Origin: Torreya grandis
Lineage: Eukaryota; Streptophyta; Pinopsida; Cupressales; Taxaceae
Assembly: GCA_037957365.1 (NCBI GenBank)
Contig: JARHVA010000639.1
Coordinates: 1,704,001-1,768,000, forward strand
Length of the DNA: 64,000 nucleotides
Direction of reading: 5' to 3'
Below the pieces are notes generated by a model. The model was given only the letters and a program-made list of their open reading frames with translations, did no database searches and was not told the origin of the DNA. How positions within the stretch are numbered: position 1 is the stretch's first letter; each line of letters begins with the position of its first letter. Below are positions 36,691 through 48,020 of the stretch, one piece after another. The position numbers and the translations under genes were made by a program.

Positions 36691-37690
36691 TTGCAACATG
36701 ACCAATAAGCCTAATGATGTTCTTATTCCCCATTTGTCTACCTCACAATTAGCCAACCCTAATATAACTCCTATGCCACCAACCACCACCCATAGTACTT
36801 CCACCATTAACAATGATGAAGCTTCAACCAATATATCTATCTCTTCTTCCTAGATTCCCATTGATGATCCCTTGGCCTAAATGTTCCAGTATCTCTCCCT
36901 TGGGGAGTAACACCTTCTCACCTTGGATGATTTACCTACTCTGAAAGAGTATGAAAACCTCAAACATGACCCTTCTTATGACCTTAATCTAGGAACTATT
37001 ATTCCTTTTAGTCTACCAAATATTTAAACAAACTTCATTTATGGGGGACTTGATTAACCACTTTACACCCCTAATTCTATTTCATATATCCAACCATTCA
37101 CTTTTGATTTCTCCTACCTAGACAAGTTGGCATTTTCCAAGGTATATCTTCATGATTATGCTTGGAAAGGGTTTGATCTTGGTCATTATAAATAGGGACC
37201 CCATGTATTGATTGTAATCAAAACCTTAGAACCACATGAGTCTGTTGGCCTTGGGTACATCCCACTAGAGGAACCCATTGACTCACCTCATTCCATTGAT
37301 ACCATTGATGAGGACATCCCTTAACCATCAACTTAATCACCATTAAAATCCAAAGACCTTGACATTATCCCCCCTAACTTTTTTTATCAACACCATTGGC
37401 CTGGGCCCTTTAATCTATCGTAAGGGTGGCCAAAATAAGTTTCTTCCTCTCATTCACCTTGAGATGGTCAAAAAAGACTCTTCTACCATCAACACCATCC
37501 AACACCAAGATGATGAATCCATTCTAGCCTACCTTGGTGTGGGGGATTCTTTTATTCAAAATCCCCTTCTTCTTGAAAACCAAACAATGCTCAATGAATC
37601 CACCATCGATATTAATTTTGGAATTCACAATAACCCCCACATCGTTAAGCTTGGCCAATATTTAAACCCCAAGGAACAAAAATAATACCC
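36691..37690 (+). pseudogene. E4 PR-RT linker
   Basis: A 1-kb protein-like spacer with acidic and Ser/Thr-rich pieces, open at 37359-37685 (one frame). It holds FIQNPLLLENQTMLNEST and INFGIHNNPHIVKLGQYL, which in Tat elements introduces the RT (PxxVxIGxxLxPxE). No other domain. Confidence 0.55.
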
Positions 37691-38480
37691 ATCTTTCCTT
37701 CAAGATTGTAGCATCATATTTACATGGTCTTATTAGGATATGCCTAGGATTGATCCTTCCATCGCCCTTCACAACATTGTTACCCATCCTAAATCCAAGC
37801 CAGTATAACAAAATATTTGCAAGATGCATCCTTGCATCACCCTTCTCATTAACTAAGAGCTTCAACATCTCTTATCCATTTACTTTATCTAACCCATTGA
37901 CTATCCATAATGGGTCTCTAATATTATTCTTGTTACTAAACCCACTTGGGGACTTCACCTTTGTGTGGATTTCCATGACCTTAACCTCACATGTCTAAAA
38001 GACAAATTTCTTTTGCCCAATATTGACCAAATAGTTTATCTTACCACTAACCATGAAATGTTATCTGTCATGGATGGTTTTTTGGGATATAATCAAATCA
38101 TGATTGCTCCTTAAAATCAATATAAAACTACCTTCATTACCCCTTGGAGAACCTTCTGCTATCGAGTCATGACTTTTGGATTAAAGAATGTCGGCACAAC
38201 TTATCAATGTGATATGAATTCCATGACTTTATCCATAAAATTGTGGAGGATTATGTGGATGATCTCATCAATAAATCCAAATACCGCAAGGACCATCTCA
38301 CTATTCTCACAATCATATTTAATCAACTAGTCAAATTCCATGTCAGGTTCAATCCTAAAAAATGTATTTTTGGGGTTCTATTTAGAAAGCTCCTTGGATT
38401 TATCATCTCCTTCATGGAATCAAAATTTACCCTACCAAGGTATAAGCAATCTTATAAATTCTTCCTCCAACAAACCTTAA
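37691..38480 (+). pseudogene. pol: E4 reverse transcriptase
   Basis: Landmarks in order: DMPRIDPSIALHNI (the D-M-P-G/R-I-D entry typical of Tat), then, after short frame breaks, WVSNIILVTKP, LCVDFHDLN, KFLLPNIDQIV, VMDGFLGYNQIMI, TTFITPWRTFCYRVMTFGLK, and YVDD at 38252-38263 in DYVDDLINKS. Then FNPKKCIFGV and LLGFIIS. The frame changes between the palm and YVDD segments (near 38215). It copies element RNA into DNA; here it is a pseudogene. Confidence 0.9.
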
Positions 38481-39060
38481 ACAACTTCATAGCCTACAAG
38501 GAAAACTCCAATGTATCCACTACTTCATCTCCCATATATCAGATAGGTGCCAACCTTTTCACCATCTCCTTAAAAAGGGAACTTCCTTTAAATGGACCAA
38601 ATATTGCCAACAATCCTTTGATTCACTCAAGGAGTACCTACTTTATCCACCAGCTCTCATCCCACCTAAGGAGGACTAACCTTTCTACCTTTACATATCT
38701 ACCATTGATCACTCTTTAGGGGCCATGCTCACTCATCAAGATGAACAAAATAAAGAGCAATTCATCTATTATATCATTCATACCCTAATAGAGTATGAAA
38801 CATGATATACCCATCCTAAAAATTTGTGTCTTGCACTCATCTTTATCACCTCCAAATTGCATCACTACCTCCTTAATCATAAAACATATGTCATTACTAA
38901 CAATGACCCACTCAAGTATATGCACTCTAAGCCATACCAAAATCAATGTATGTATAAGTAGCTCATGCTCTTATCTAAGTTTGATCTTTAGTTCCTTCAA
39001 TTAAAATCCATCAAGGGGCAGGTCATCACTAACCAATTAGCTGAGGCTCCCCTACTAGAT
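38481..39060 (+). pseudogene. E4 RNase H (retroviral-type position)
   Basis: After a frameshift the connection region is followed by LYISTIDHSLGAMLTHQDE, then IEYETRYTHPKNLCLALIF and YLLNHKTYVITNNDPLKYMH. These match the standard gypsy RNase H (DxSxGAVL, E-x-RY, H.ALK). The catalytic Asp positions are partly lost. It removes RNA from the hybrid during reverse transcription. Confidence 0.75.
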
Positions 39061-39109
39061 AACCAACCCATTCCTCTTACCTTTCCCAATTAATCTATTA
39101 TGACATTTT

Positions 39110-39530
39110 TTTAGGAAGACTCCACCTACCAAATGACCATGTTTTTTGATGGCTCCAAATGCCAACATGGTGGGGGTGCAAGAGTAATTATCATTTCCCT
39201 CCATGAAGAACCTCTCCCACTTTCCTTTAAACTCAACTTTGAGTGTACCAATAAGATAGTTTAATATGAAGCCTTAGTTATAGGTCTACAAACTGCTCAC
39301 ACCTTAGGAATCAAAACCATTTCTATGTTTGGTAACTCCCAACTCATGATTAATAAAGTCAATAAGTCTTATCAATGTATGAATGATGTTTTACAAAAAT
39401 ATAAGCTTTTAGTTCTTAAACTCTTGACATCATTTGAGCATCACCAAATCTAGTTGGTTTCTCGATCTACCAATAAATTCAAGGATATGATGGCTTCCCT
39501 AACATCTCAAATCCCTTCTTAGCCTATTAC
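39110..39530 (+). pseudogene. E4 archaeal-type RNase H (Tat hallmark)
   Basis: The frame reads MFFDGSKCQHGGGARVIII, with the first catalytic Asp at 39148-39150. Then LSFKLNFECTNKIVQYEALV, with the Glu at 39268-39270, and GLQTAHTLGIKTISMFG followed by Asn (AAC, 39334-39336) where the third catalytic Asp should be. The second RNase H between pol RNase H and IN is the diagnostic feature of Tat elements. It is well preserved over about 130 residues. Confidence 0.9.
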
Positions 39531-39534
39531 ATCT

Positions 39535-40535
39535 AAATTATTTATCACCATTCATTATTACATCAGGCCTTCATATATTAGTTCAGACCTTCCTACCATT
39601 TATAGTGTAGAGGCCTCTCCTTTCGACAACTGGTATGACCAAATTTTCAACTACCTTAATCACAACATCATGCCACCTAACCTCTCAAAAAATGATTGGA
39701 AAGCCTTCATGCAAGGTACCTCTTGTTATACCATACTATGGGGAATCCTATACAAGCATGGCTTTGATGGCCTTTTTCATCATTGTCTCTGTAATCATGA
39801 GATTTTCCCTACCATTAAGGAAGCCCGTGATGGAATCTGTGGGGGGAATTTTAGTGGCCTCACTATCACTAAGTGAATCTTGAATCTTGGCTACTATTGG
39901 CCTACCCTTAATCAAGATTTCTATGACTATGTAAATAAGTTCATCAAATGCCAATTTACATCACGCACCTACCCAAAGACTTCAAGTATCTAAAGATTAT
40001 TAGCCATTCTCATAGTGGGGGCTTGATCTCATTAGAGAAATCAATCCTCACTCATCTCAATGAAATCAATTCATCATTACCACTATATAATATTTCACCA
40101 AATAGGTGGAAGCCATTCCTCTTATGTCAACCAAAGCTAAGAAAATTATTGATTTCATCAATCACCACATCATCTATCATTTCAATGTTCCCCATAAGAT
40201 CATCATTGACAATGACAAATCCTTCAAAAATAAGAAATTCCAAGATCTTTGTGATGATTTTTGCATCAAGCTAAGACATTCCTCACCTTATCATCCATAA
40301 TCTAATGGATAGGCGAAGGCTTTTAATAAAACCCTCATCAGGATGTTAACCAAGGTTGTAAGTGCTTCAGATCAAGATTGGCACCTTCAAATCCTCTTCA
40401 CTTTGTGGGCCTATTGCACTAGTATTCAAAATATAATAGGTACTACACCTTTCTCTCTAGTCTTTGTGGTAGAGGCCATCTTCCCTCTCAAAGTTCAAAT
40501 CCCTTCTCTTCACATATCTTTGTAAGACATCATTT
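39535..40535 (+). pseudogene. pol: E4 integrase
   Basis: The zinc-binding domain reads CNHEIFPTIKEARDGICGG, followed by ILNLGYYWPTLNQDFYDYV and KCQ. The frame shifts near 39965. The core has GLDLI near 40020, the second Asp at 40208-40210 (IIIDNDKSF) and the Glu position at 40316-40318, which is AAG (Lys). The 35-residue D2-E spacing is kept. The tail has WAYCTSIQNIIGTTPFSLVF. The Glu-to-Lys change alone would stop activity. Confidence 0.9.
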
Positions 40536-40910
40536 CTAAGGATGATTTCCATCAAGAATGCCTAACATGCCTCAAGTTACTTGATGAGCATCACCTCACC
40601 ACCCTTAATCATCTTTGCATATACCAAGAGAAAATCATCCATGCTTACAACAAACATCTAAAAGAGTGAGAGTTTAATATCGAAGACCTCATCCTCAAAT
40701 AAAACCAACATGTGAAAAATATGGAGAAACACAAAAAGGCAAATTTATTTTCAATTGGCTTGGACCCTATATCATCACTCATAAGTATAGATCAAGCACT
40801 TATCATTTGTCCTCCCTCAAAGGCAAACCAAAACTTGAGCCTCTCAATGCTTTGCATCTGCATTCTTTCTACTATTAAGAAAGACTTGATTAACCTTGTT
40901 GTCTAACTTG
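40536..40910 (+). pseudogene. E4 integrase C-terminal tail
   Basis: The region continues with ECLTCLKLLDEHHLTTLNHL and a RxxxLKx-like basic stretch, then FNIEDLILK and KKANLFSIGLDPI. These correspond to the (F/L)xxGDLVLKxxx and GPYxI region of Tat integrases. Several stops are present. The end of pol is near 40906. Confidence 0.65.
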
Positions 40911-41560
40911 AGCTCATCCCTTAGTTTATAAAAATTTCATCTCCCTTATATCCTTACCCTATTCTTCTTGAGGACACTTAATTACAATAGAACCATGTGA
41001 TTATACATCACAATTTTAGCTTAATCCTAAGCATGGGCACTATAGCTCTACCCATGGCATGGATCTCATGGATACTTTTCATCTCTAATCAAATGGAATC
41101 CCCTAGTCATTTGTCTTTCAAAATCATCTTCCATTACATATCAATTTCCTTTTGTGTTAAAAGTCTTACCCCCATAAAGATTGACCTCTAAGCTTGCAGA
41201 GGCTTGCCCATGTCTAAAGCAATCATTTAAAAATCAAAAGCATTGAAAACCACTCCCATGAAGGATCACTACCAACTAAAAAATAGAAAAAATATAGACC
41301 GCTCCCATGAAGGATAGTTTCCCACTAAAAATTAGAAATAAGATAGACTAGTCCCTTGAGGGATGGCTAAAATCTTATAAAAAAGAAAAATCCAAATTTG
41401 GATCACTCCTTTGAAGGATGACTAAGTCAAACTTGTCAATAATAAAATCATTTGAAGCTTCCCACATCGATCAGCTTCAACCTACCAAAATAAAAAACAA
41501 AAATCACAAGCAAATTTTATCCCAAAAAGGGGGACCATAATCATCCCTCCTATAAATGTT
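40911..41560 (+). other. E4 3' untranslated region with 50-bp repeats
   Basis: It starts after pol with no open frame of substance. Four copies of a CTCCCATGAAGGAT-like phrase occur at 41252, 41301, 41351 and 41404, about 50 bp apart, separated by A-rich spacers. It ends where the antisense ORF begins. Confidence 0.6.
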
Positions 41561-43240
41561 ATTTGTAGACTTACCACATCGATTAGTGTTATGATTACTA
41601 GTCTACCTACAATCATAACCTGGTACTCACCCCACCTTGGCTCATTAGGGTAATGCTCTAGCACAAGTCCCTCATAGTATCTCAACTCTTATAGGGTGGT
41701 AGCATATCGTGCCTATGTAACAATATCAGGGGGTGCCACCATTGCTCTACCTATCTACATCAGGGAGTTCCTCTCCTAAGTAACCAATCTAAGCATGGAC
41801 CTCAATTGGTCCCTCTCCACTATAATTACAGTTACCTACCCTTGTATAATAGCTACCTATCCCTATAAGGTCATAACCCATGCCTGATCCTGATCCCTCT
41901 CAACTATCACTCATCCTATCTGACCCTGAAGAGTGACAACCTATCCCTATAGAGTGGTAATCTAGGCTTGAACCACTGTTAGTATCATTGTTATCTATAG
42001 GTCACATTGTACTAGTCCCCCTACTAGATCAATGCTGATGGCCTCCATCATCCCAACCAAAATAAGCTATAGCATATCTATCTTGGTAGCATGCTACATA
42101 CCAATCAACAACTCTTGTATCATCTACAATAGCTCTCACTAGTAGCTCCTCATAGTTTAACATAATGTCCTATGGTCATAGGTCTAGCAATAAAATCTCC
42201 ATCTCCTCCCTCTTATATGAATGGGAATCTAGTGGAATACCCTATACCAAACCAAACTAGCGATGTACTCAATCAATAGGGATGAGCTTAGTCTCCTTGT
42301 CTTGTCACTTTTATACCCATCTCTAACTCAATAATGAGATAGTATGGTACCAGTATCCAACCCATAATAGTTAGCTAATATAAGGCCTCCAAACTATGTC
42401 ATCAAATACTAGGTTATCCAAGACATCGCTGAACCACTCCGCATCTCATGCACCCCCACTAACCCCTATCAGGGCACCAACTCTCCTCTAGTGTATAAAA
42501 TCCACTCTGTAGTTTGTATCCACATAAGCATCTATGGGTAACCCTAGAGGTCTCAATATCCAAATGTGCTCATACACCTAGAAATGGATTACGAACCCCA
42601 TGATAATCCCATAATGGTAATGTGCTTGGAACCCCCAAAACTCTCTATAAACCTAGACCAACAAAATTGAGGCCCACCTGACTAGGGTCCTCCCAAATAG
42701 CATCTCTACAAGTACCCCTAGTAGTAGATATGAGAATCTCCCATGACTTAAATCTGGAAATGCAAATTAGGTCACCACCATCATCATCATGGTCATCATA
42801 TGTCTCTCTGTTAGTGCCCTCTTAAATAGTGGCTCTATGCTCACAACCCCTACATGCTAGCTCACATAGGCCATGTATGCTCCATATAATAGCTCCATGT
42901 GATAAGGGATCTCCTCCCTTTATATATGATAAATTAGATCCCCTAAAATAGTTAGATGGGTGATCCAATGTACACCCTCTAGTAGGATACTCATATCTCC
43001 TATCAACAACCAAAAAGTTTTTTTTCTAGATCCCATCTCTTGATGAGGGCAATGATCATAGTCGCATCTTTTGGTATATGTTGGTAATGCTACATGGATC
43101 CTAATCCCATAACCTCCATATGTTTCCACTCCTCATTTTTCATCATAGCCTAAACATCTATGAAAATTTTTGAGACTCAATCCCTCATCTGAATCAACAC
43201 ATGTGCCTATAGAAAAAAATCACATCAACAAATTCATACT
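41560..43240 (-). pseudogene. E4 antisense ORF with plant mobile domain
   Basis: Read on the minus strand from about 43200: ALIKRW at about 43045, TFWLLIGDMSILLEGVHWI at 43035-42970, HLTILGDLI, later YEHIWILRPLGLP (about 42560), WRPYISY (about 42390), and near 42270 the pattern I-D-Q-V-H-R-Q-F-G-L-V-Q-G-I-P with three Gln as stops. These correspond to the plant mobile domain (PMD, PF10536): LVERWxPETxTFHLPxGEMTxTLxDV and RVxRQFGxxQxIP. PMD proteins in plants are linked to transposons and to gene silencing. Antisense ORFs in Tat elements are known. Function here is inferred. A frameshift lies at the T-run at 43017. Confidence 0.75.
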
Positions 43241-43322
43241 TGGTTTTACACCCCAAACTAAGTACCACCCCACCACCTTTCCTTTAACCATTTGAAACCA
43301 TTTTCTAGTGTCAACCACATAA
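43241..43322. other. Short spacer before telomere-like block
   Basis: An A/C-rich stretch with no visible feature. It leads into the CCCTAAA-like repeats. Confidence 0.4.
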
Positions 43323-43533
43323 CCTACCCTCTAAACCCTAAACTTAAACTCTAACCCTTTACCCTACACTTTAAACCTCCACCATAAACTTTAAACCATC
43401 AACCTTAATTATAAACCTTAACTTTAAACCCTAAACCCTAAGATCTAAACCTTAACTTTAACCTTCACCCTAAAACTATAAACCCTAAACCTTCACCCTA
43501 AACTTTGAACCTTCACTCTACCCACTAAACCTT
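43323..43533. repeat. Degenerate telomere-like (CCCTAAA)n block inside E4
   Basis: About 210 bp made of drifted CCCTAAAC/CTTAAAC/ACCTTAACTT units, including AAACCCTAAACCCTAAGATC and AACCCTAAACCTTCACCC. The core unit is the Arabidopsis-type plant telomere repeat. It is not a chromosome end because E4 coding and LTR sequence lie on both sides. Confidence 0.75.
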
Positions 43534-43670
43534 AACACCTACACCCAAAGCCCATTCTCGCACACCATTTTTTAAAACCTTTTCTCACCTTTTTGTAATC
43601 AAAAATAGTTTCCCTAACCATCAGTCAACTCTTAACCCTTTTCCCTCTACACCAAACCAATCAATTTGAG

Positions 43671-43711
43671 TGAATCATTGGTGGTCATTATGCGTGACCA
43701 CTAATGGTTCA
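43671..43711. repeat. Hairpin with 17-bp arms
   Basis: Left arm TGAATCATTGGTGGTCA (43671-43687), seven-base loop, right arm TGACCACTAATGGTTCA (43695-43711). Fifteen of 17 pairs match. It lies in the noncoding part upstream (in antisense sense) of the PMD ORF. Confidence 0.75.
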
Positions 43712-45204
43712 CCCCTCAAACCCTAGACCTCTCCAAACCTCCCCAATACACTCTTTCTCTACCCTAAACCCCTCACCTACTTGCATCTACCCTACCCAAG
43801 CTTTCTCCCCCCATTTCATCTCAAACATGTGTCCTTTTTTTACCAATTCCAACTAAGGGTTTTCCTACACATTCACCCAGGCCACATTTCCCCTATAACT
43901 AAAATCTAATCTCTAACTATGCTCCATTCAATAAATTAACTCAAAGTACAAAGTCAAATATACCCTACCTCATTTCATGAGTTTTATCATGATTGAAGTC
44001 TTTATCCCATTGCTCGGTCATGCCCTCATCCACCCTCCATCATTATAGCTCTCCAAACACACTTAATCACTCAATCTTACTTGACAATCCAATCTTGCCA
44101 CCTCAGCTAACACATGATACTCATAGATGCCAAAAAATGAAATTAACCCAAACAATAATCACCATAGTCAAATGGTGAAAAGGACATCTCATTTTCACTT
44201 TTGACCTTTTAATCTTTTAGAGTTTTGACCTGACCAGTGACAGTCAGGGAGACTATCACTGGTCGACCACCCTAACCATCACCAATTAAAGACCTCTATT
44301 TTCTTCCTTTTTAAATGCCCATCTAGGTGCTAAATTTTTGGGACTTTCACCAAACTTCATGATTTTGGAGATCACCCTTCTCCATTACACCTCCACCCAC
44401 ACCAAACCTTGTGGTGTATCACATTAAGGCAACCCAATCAAATATCACTCCTTGACCTTTGGAGAAACACATATTCTCTACAACTAACCCATGAACCATT
44501 CAAGAAATACATTAGGCTGGAAGTTTATGTTGGATCCATTATCCATGGGACTATGTAGGTAGCATCCTCTTGCCTAGTGCATCAGAAGTCAGCTTGGTCA
44601 TCCTTTACCCAACCAACCATCCAACCCATTTGCCCACATCCACCTCGATATTGGCCATTTTTGGAATCAAAATTTTTGCATGTTTTGTGACAACCTTGTT
44701 TTTGTCATTTTTGACCATGTGGATCAATTTTTTGCCATGTTGAACTTTTTACAATTCACACCACCTCATGCATGACCTAACCATTTGTGATTTTCAAAGA
44801 ATCACTTCCTACCTCAGATACCCATGAAATCACCAACCTTATCTAGGAGACTTGATCCATTGACTCAATCCACTGTGACCAATGATGGGGACTAGTTACA
44901 ATCTCACTTGGCCTAGACCTTGACTTATTGTTATCAACACTACCAACTACTACTCCTTGCATGATCTTGACCCTCCCACTTTGTCACATTTTATGTGCAT
45001 TTTTGCATCACATGTTTCCAACCCTTAGTTACTCACCTCATGACTCATCATTTACTATATATCAAATCATGAACCCATTTCAATTTTTGCCTCATCAACT
45101 CCTAATTTGAGTGGGAATACCTCCTCCCACACTTGGGGTAACCGAATCAAAAGTAATAAATTGTTCATTTTTATTTTATGACTTATTGACCTAAAGATGA
45201 ACAA
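43712..45204 (+). other. E4 3' region, noncoding
   Basis: C-rich, T-rich sequence with no protein domain. Short open frames (43993-44178, 44928-45110) look accidental. It holds a second hairpin, GACCAGTGA (44232-44240) pairing with TCACTGGTC (44256-44264), loop 15 bases. Confidence 0.5.
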
Positions 45205-45219
45205 TAAAAAGGGGTAAAA
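45205..45219 (+). other. E4 polypurine tract
   Basis: AAAAAGGGGTAAAA lies directly before the TGTAGACAC start of the 3' LTR. It is a clear plus-strand primer, interrupted by one T. Confidence 0.8.
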
Positions 45220-46625
45220 TGTAGACACTTGAAAATTTCACCTTAGCTAGTTTTTGATGTCAAACCCATGCCTTAAATCCCTACCAAACCCTGGAGCTAG
45301 TTGACTACCTAGTTAACCTAGCCCATTTATTGATTTGCTAACTTGACCTTTTTAAATATACCTTTTTAAAACTAATTTTCACCCATTCTACCATAGGCCC
45401 TCGATCATCGTCAGTCAACCTAACTAATGTTGATTAGCTTGATCATCATCGGTTAGGTCCCCAGGCCTACTTTAAAGTCACTTCCAACTATGTGTGAGAT
45501 AAACATGATCACAATAGAAACTTTCCCATATGAAAGATATAGCTTAACATTACTTTGAATTAGCATCTTTATCCCTAGCCAATTTAGCAATTTCCTTCTT
45601 CCTCACTTAGCAACTTATTACTATAAAATGAGGGCTATTGGAAGAGTAAAGGAGGAGAAAATTTACATCTAGGCCCTCTTATTTCCTTTATGTAGGTATC
45701 TAAGTAACCTAAGACTCTGTTTGCATGACTTTTGAAGGCTAAAGTATTGTTATGTTGGCTAATTTTCTTTACATTACTACCGACATCCCTTTTGCATTCT
45801 ACAGGTGTTCTTTACTTTTTCTTAGTATTTACTTTCTTTGTTAACTTTGTTGTCTTAAATAGACCACCCACACCTCATTCCACATCTTTTAAACCACCTA
45901 CACCTCATTTCACATCTTTTAAATCTGCATTCAGAACCCTGTCCACCCATCATTCCTTTTTCAACTCCACTCCAATATCCTACCAAGTTCCCTTAGATAA
46001 CTATCACCAGTTCTTACAACCATCACCAATTATAGTAACCATCATCAGTCACCTAACCATCAATGGTTATATCACATGTCGATAGTAAACCTAACCATCA
46101 TCGATCACCAATCAGAAACATAATAGTTTGTCATTTTTACCCCCTTTACCCCAACCAAAAGTTTTTTTCTATTTTTGATTTATCTACAGAGCCTATTTAT
46201 AATTTTTAAATATGTTTGTGACTCATTTTGTCATGGTATTGACCCATCATGCTACATTTAATCATTCTATGGAATAGGTATTTTATTTCTTTCTAGCATA
46301 GACATTTACCTTTTTATCACTTTAAATGCAACTACCTTTTATTTATTTTATCAGAACTAGTTGTTATTAGGGGATTGGATTGACAACCATTTAAGGAAGA
46401 TCACACTTCTTAGATCTAGCATACATTTGGCAATCCACCCTTCATATTTGTCTAACTAACAATCCAGTTTAGTGTTGTCTTATTATAGGTAGTCCTTCCT
46501 TGCCAAAAAAGAGTTCTCACTCTAGTTGGTCATCAATGATTGTAATGTTAGCTAGGTACACACCCCTCATCTTTTGTTTCCTTCTTCCTAAATGTTAAGA
46601 ATAGAGTTAAAAATCATAATAAATA
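45220..46625 (+). repeat. E4 3' LTR
   Basis: Starts TGTAGACACTTGAAAATT, ends near AAATA (CA changed to TA). The TATA box TATAAAAT is at 45622-45629. The next five bases GTTAA are the right target duplication, followed by resumption of the E3 frame. Confidence 0.9.
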
Positions 46626-48020
46626 GTTAAAATGATCATCCCAAACTCATTATGAATATTCCCCCTAACCTCTTAGATTTTGATAATGATGATCTTGATG
46701 AGATCAATCTCAAGATTAAAACTTTTGATCTCTCACCTCATCTCATCTCTAAACTTCCTATTTCTTTGTAACCTCATTCTCATAAAGCACCTTATGATGG
46801 CATCCTTGTTATCTTCACTAAGACTCAGCATTCCATTCATCACACCTCATTGAATGATAATTTCATCCATACTTATATCATTGATATTCATACACCTAAT
46901 TATGATGATGGTTATTCCTTAGACAAACCATTCTTAGGAGGTCTTGTTTAGGCCCATGATGTTAAGAATATCCATTATCATTCCTCTTTGCTTCAGTATT
47001 TTAGTTTATCTTCTCATATTCCATCATATATAGTTTCTAATTTTAGAATTTTTAATCTTTATTGTAGGGTAGAGATGGTTCAAACACCTCTAGTTTCTAA
47101 AGAACCTCATAAGAATATGCTTATAAATAGTGCTATGATCAAGCCCTATCACTTTGATAGGTATCATGACCCCTATAGCTTACTTATCCATGAAATGTGT
47201 GCAACTCTCCCTTGACCTTCTATAGACCCTTCCCTTCCCTCAGTAGAGTTTGTTTTAGAGCCCATTCATGTTCCCACTTTAACTAAGTCTATTCCTTCTT
47301 CTAATCCCATCACTCCTTCTATTGAGCCTAGTCCAATCCCTTTACCACCACCACCTTATCTTAGTGATGGTTTGATTCCTTTATCGTAGATGGTTTCATT
47401 TCCCTCCAAATGGGCCAACTAGCCTTCCCAAACTCCTTATATTACACCTCGTATGAGTACCTATATTAAGCCTAGTCACAAGCATATATGTTACTTTTAT
47501 GACATCGATAATCAATCATCCACACATTATCATAAGCTATGATAATATATTAACACTATGAATCCTTCTACCCCTTAATCTTTGGATAAGTCCACACCTC
47601 CCCCAAAGGTAATTCCTGATTATATACCTAAGTATGAAGAAGTGTATTATCTTTGGCACCAATGTGGCACCCATCACACTAATCATTTTTGCATCCTTCA
47701 ACAACACCTTAAAGATCATATTTTAACTATTCCTGTACCTTCTACCATTCCTCCCATAGATCATTCCTACAATAAGGTTCCCCCTTCTTCCCCCATGGTT
47801 CCACCTCTTGTGGTCCCATCCCCTCTTGTGGTTCCTTCTTCACCTCCTGTTCCTCCACCCATGAATCCTACACCCATAGACCTTCCCTCAACTATTTATC
47901 CTTCTACACCTGTGAGTCCCTCACTTGTGGATCTCTCCCAATCAGTGATTCCTTCATCTCCCATACAGTTCATTCCCATGAATTATTCTGAGCATCCCTT
48001 GCTTGATATCCCTCTTTGAC
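46626..48020 (+). pseudogene. E3 ORF after PR: Pro-rich protein, unknown
   Basis: Continues the PR frame after removal of E4. It begins with IMNIPPNLLDFDNDDLDEIN, an acidic region, then a central part with open pieces at 46988-47215 and 47582-48019. The latter is strongly Pro/Ser-rich (VVPSPLVVPSSPPVPPP). A possible zinc-knuckle relic, HQCGTHHTNHFC, lies at about 47655-47700. It shows no RT, RNase H or IN motif. In E3 and its relatives it occupies the place where pol should be. I do not recognise the protein. Confidence 0.6.

Larger units (their letters stand above)
30026..46625 (+). mobile_element. E4: complete Tat-type gypsy element nested in E3
   Basis: LTRs at 30026-31432 and 45220-46625 align over their length. 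The target duplication is GTTAC (30021-30025) and GTTAA (46626-46630). Internal order: PBS, leader, gag, long Pro/Ser/Thr linker, PR, RT, RNase H, a second archaeal-type RNase H, IN, then a 4.3-kb 3' region with an antisense PMD-like ORF, telomere-like repeats and hairpins, and a PPT. The extra RNase H is diagnostic for the Tat lineage. The first 114 bp of the LTRs differ at about ten positions by hand count. Confidence 0.9.

Noticed and set aside
41240..41440. CRISPR-like array (regular ~50-bp repeats)
   Set aside because: Only four drifted copies with A-rich spacers in a plant retrotransposon; no Cas genes.
43323..43533. Chromosome end or true telomere
   Set aside because: Repeats are short, degenerate and flanked on both sides by E4 sequence.
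45732..46085. 117-codon plus-strand ORF and its partner at 30587-30826
   Set aside because: Both are the same part of the E4 LTR. Pro/Thr-rich translation comes from repeated ACACCTCATT phrases in the LTR.
24938..46625. E4's RT and IN as belonging to E3
   Set aside because: They lie inside E4's LTRs and target duplication, so they are not part of E3.
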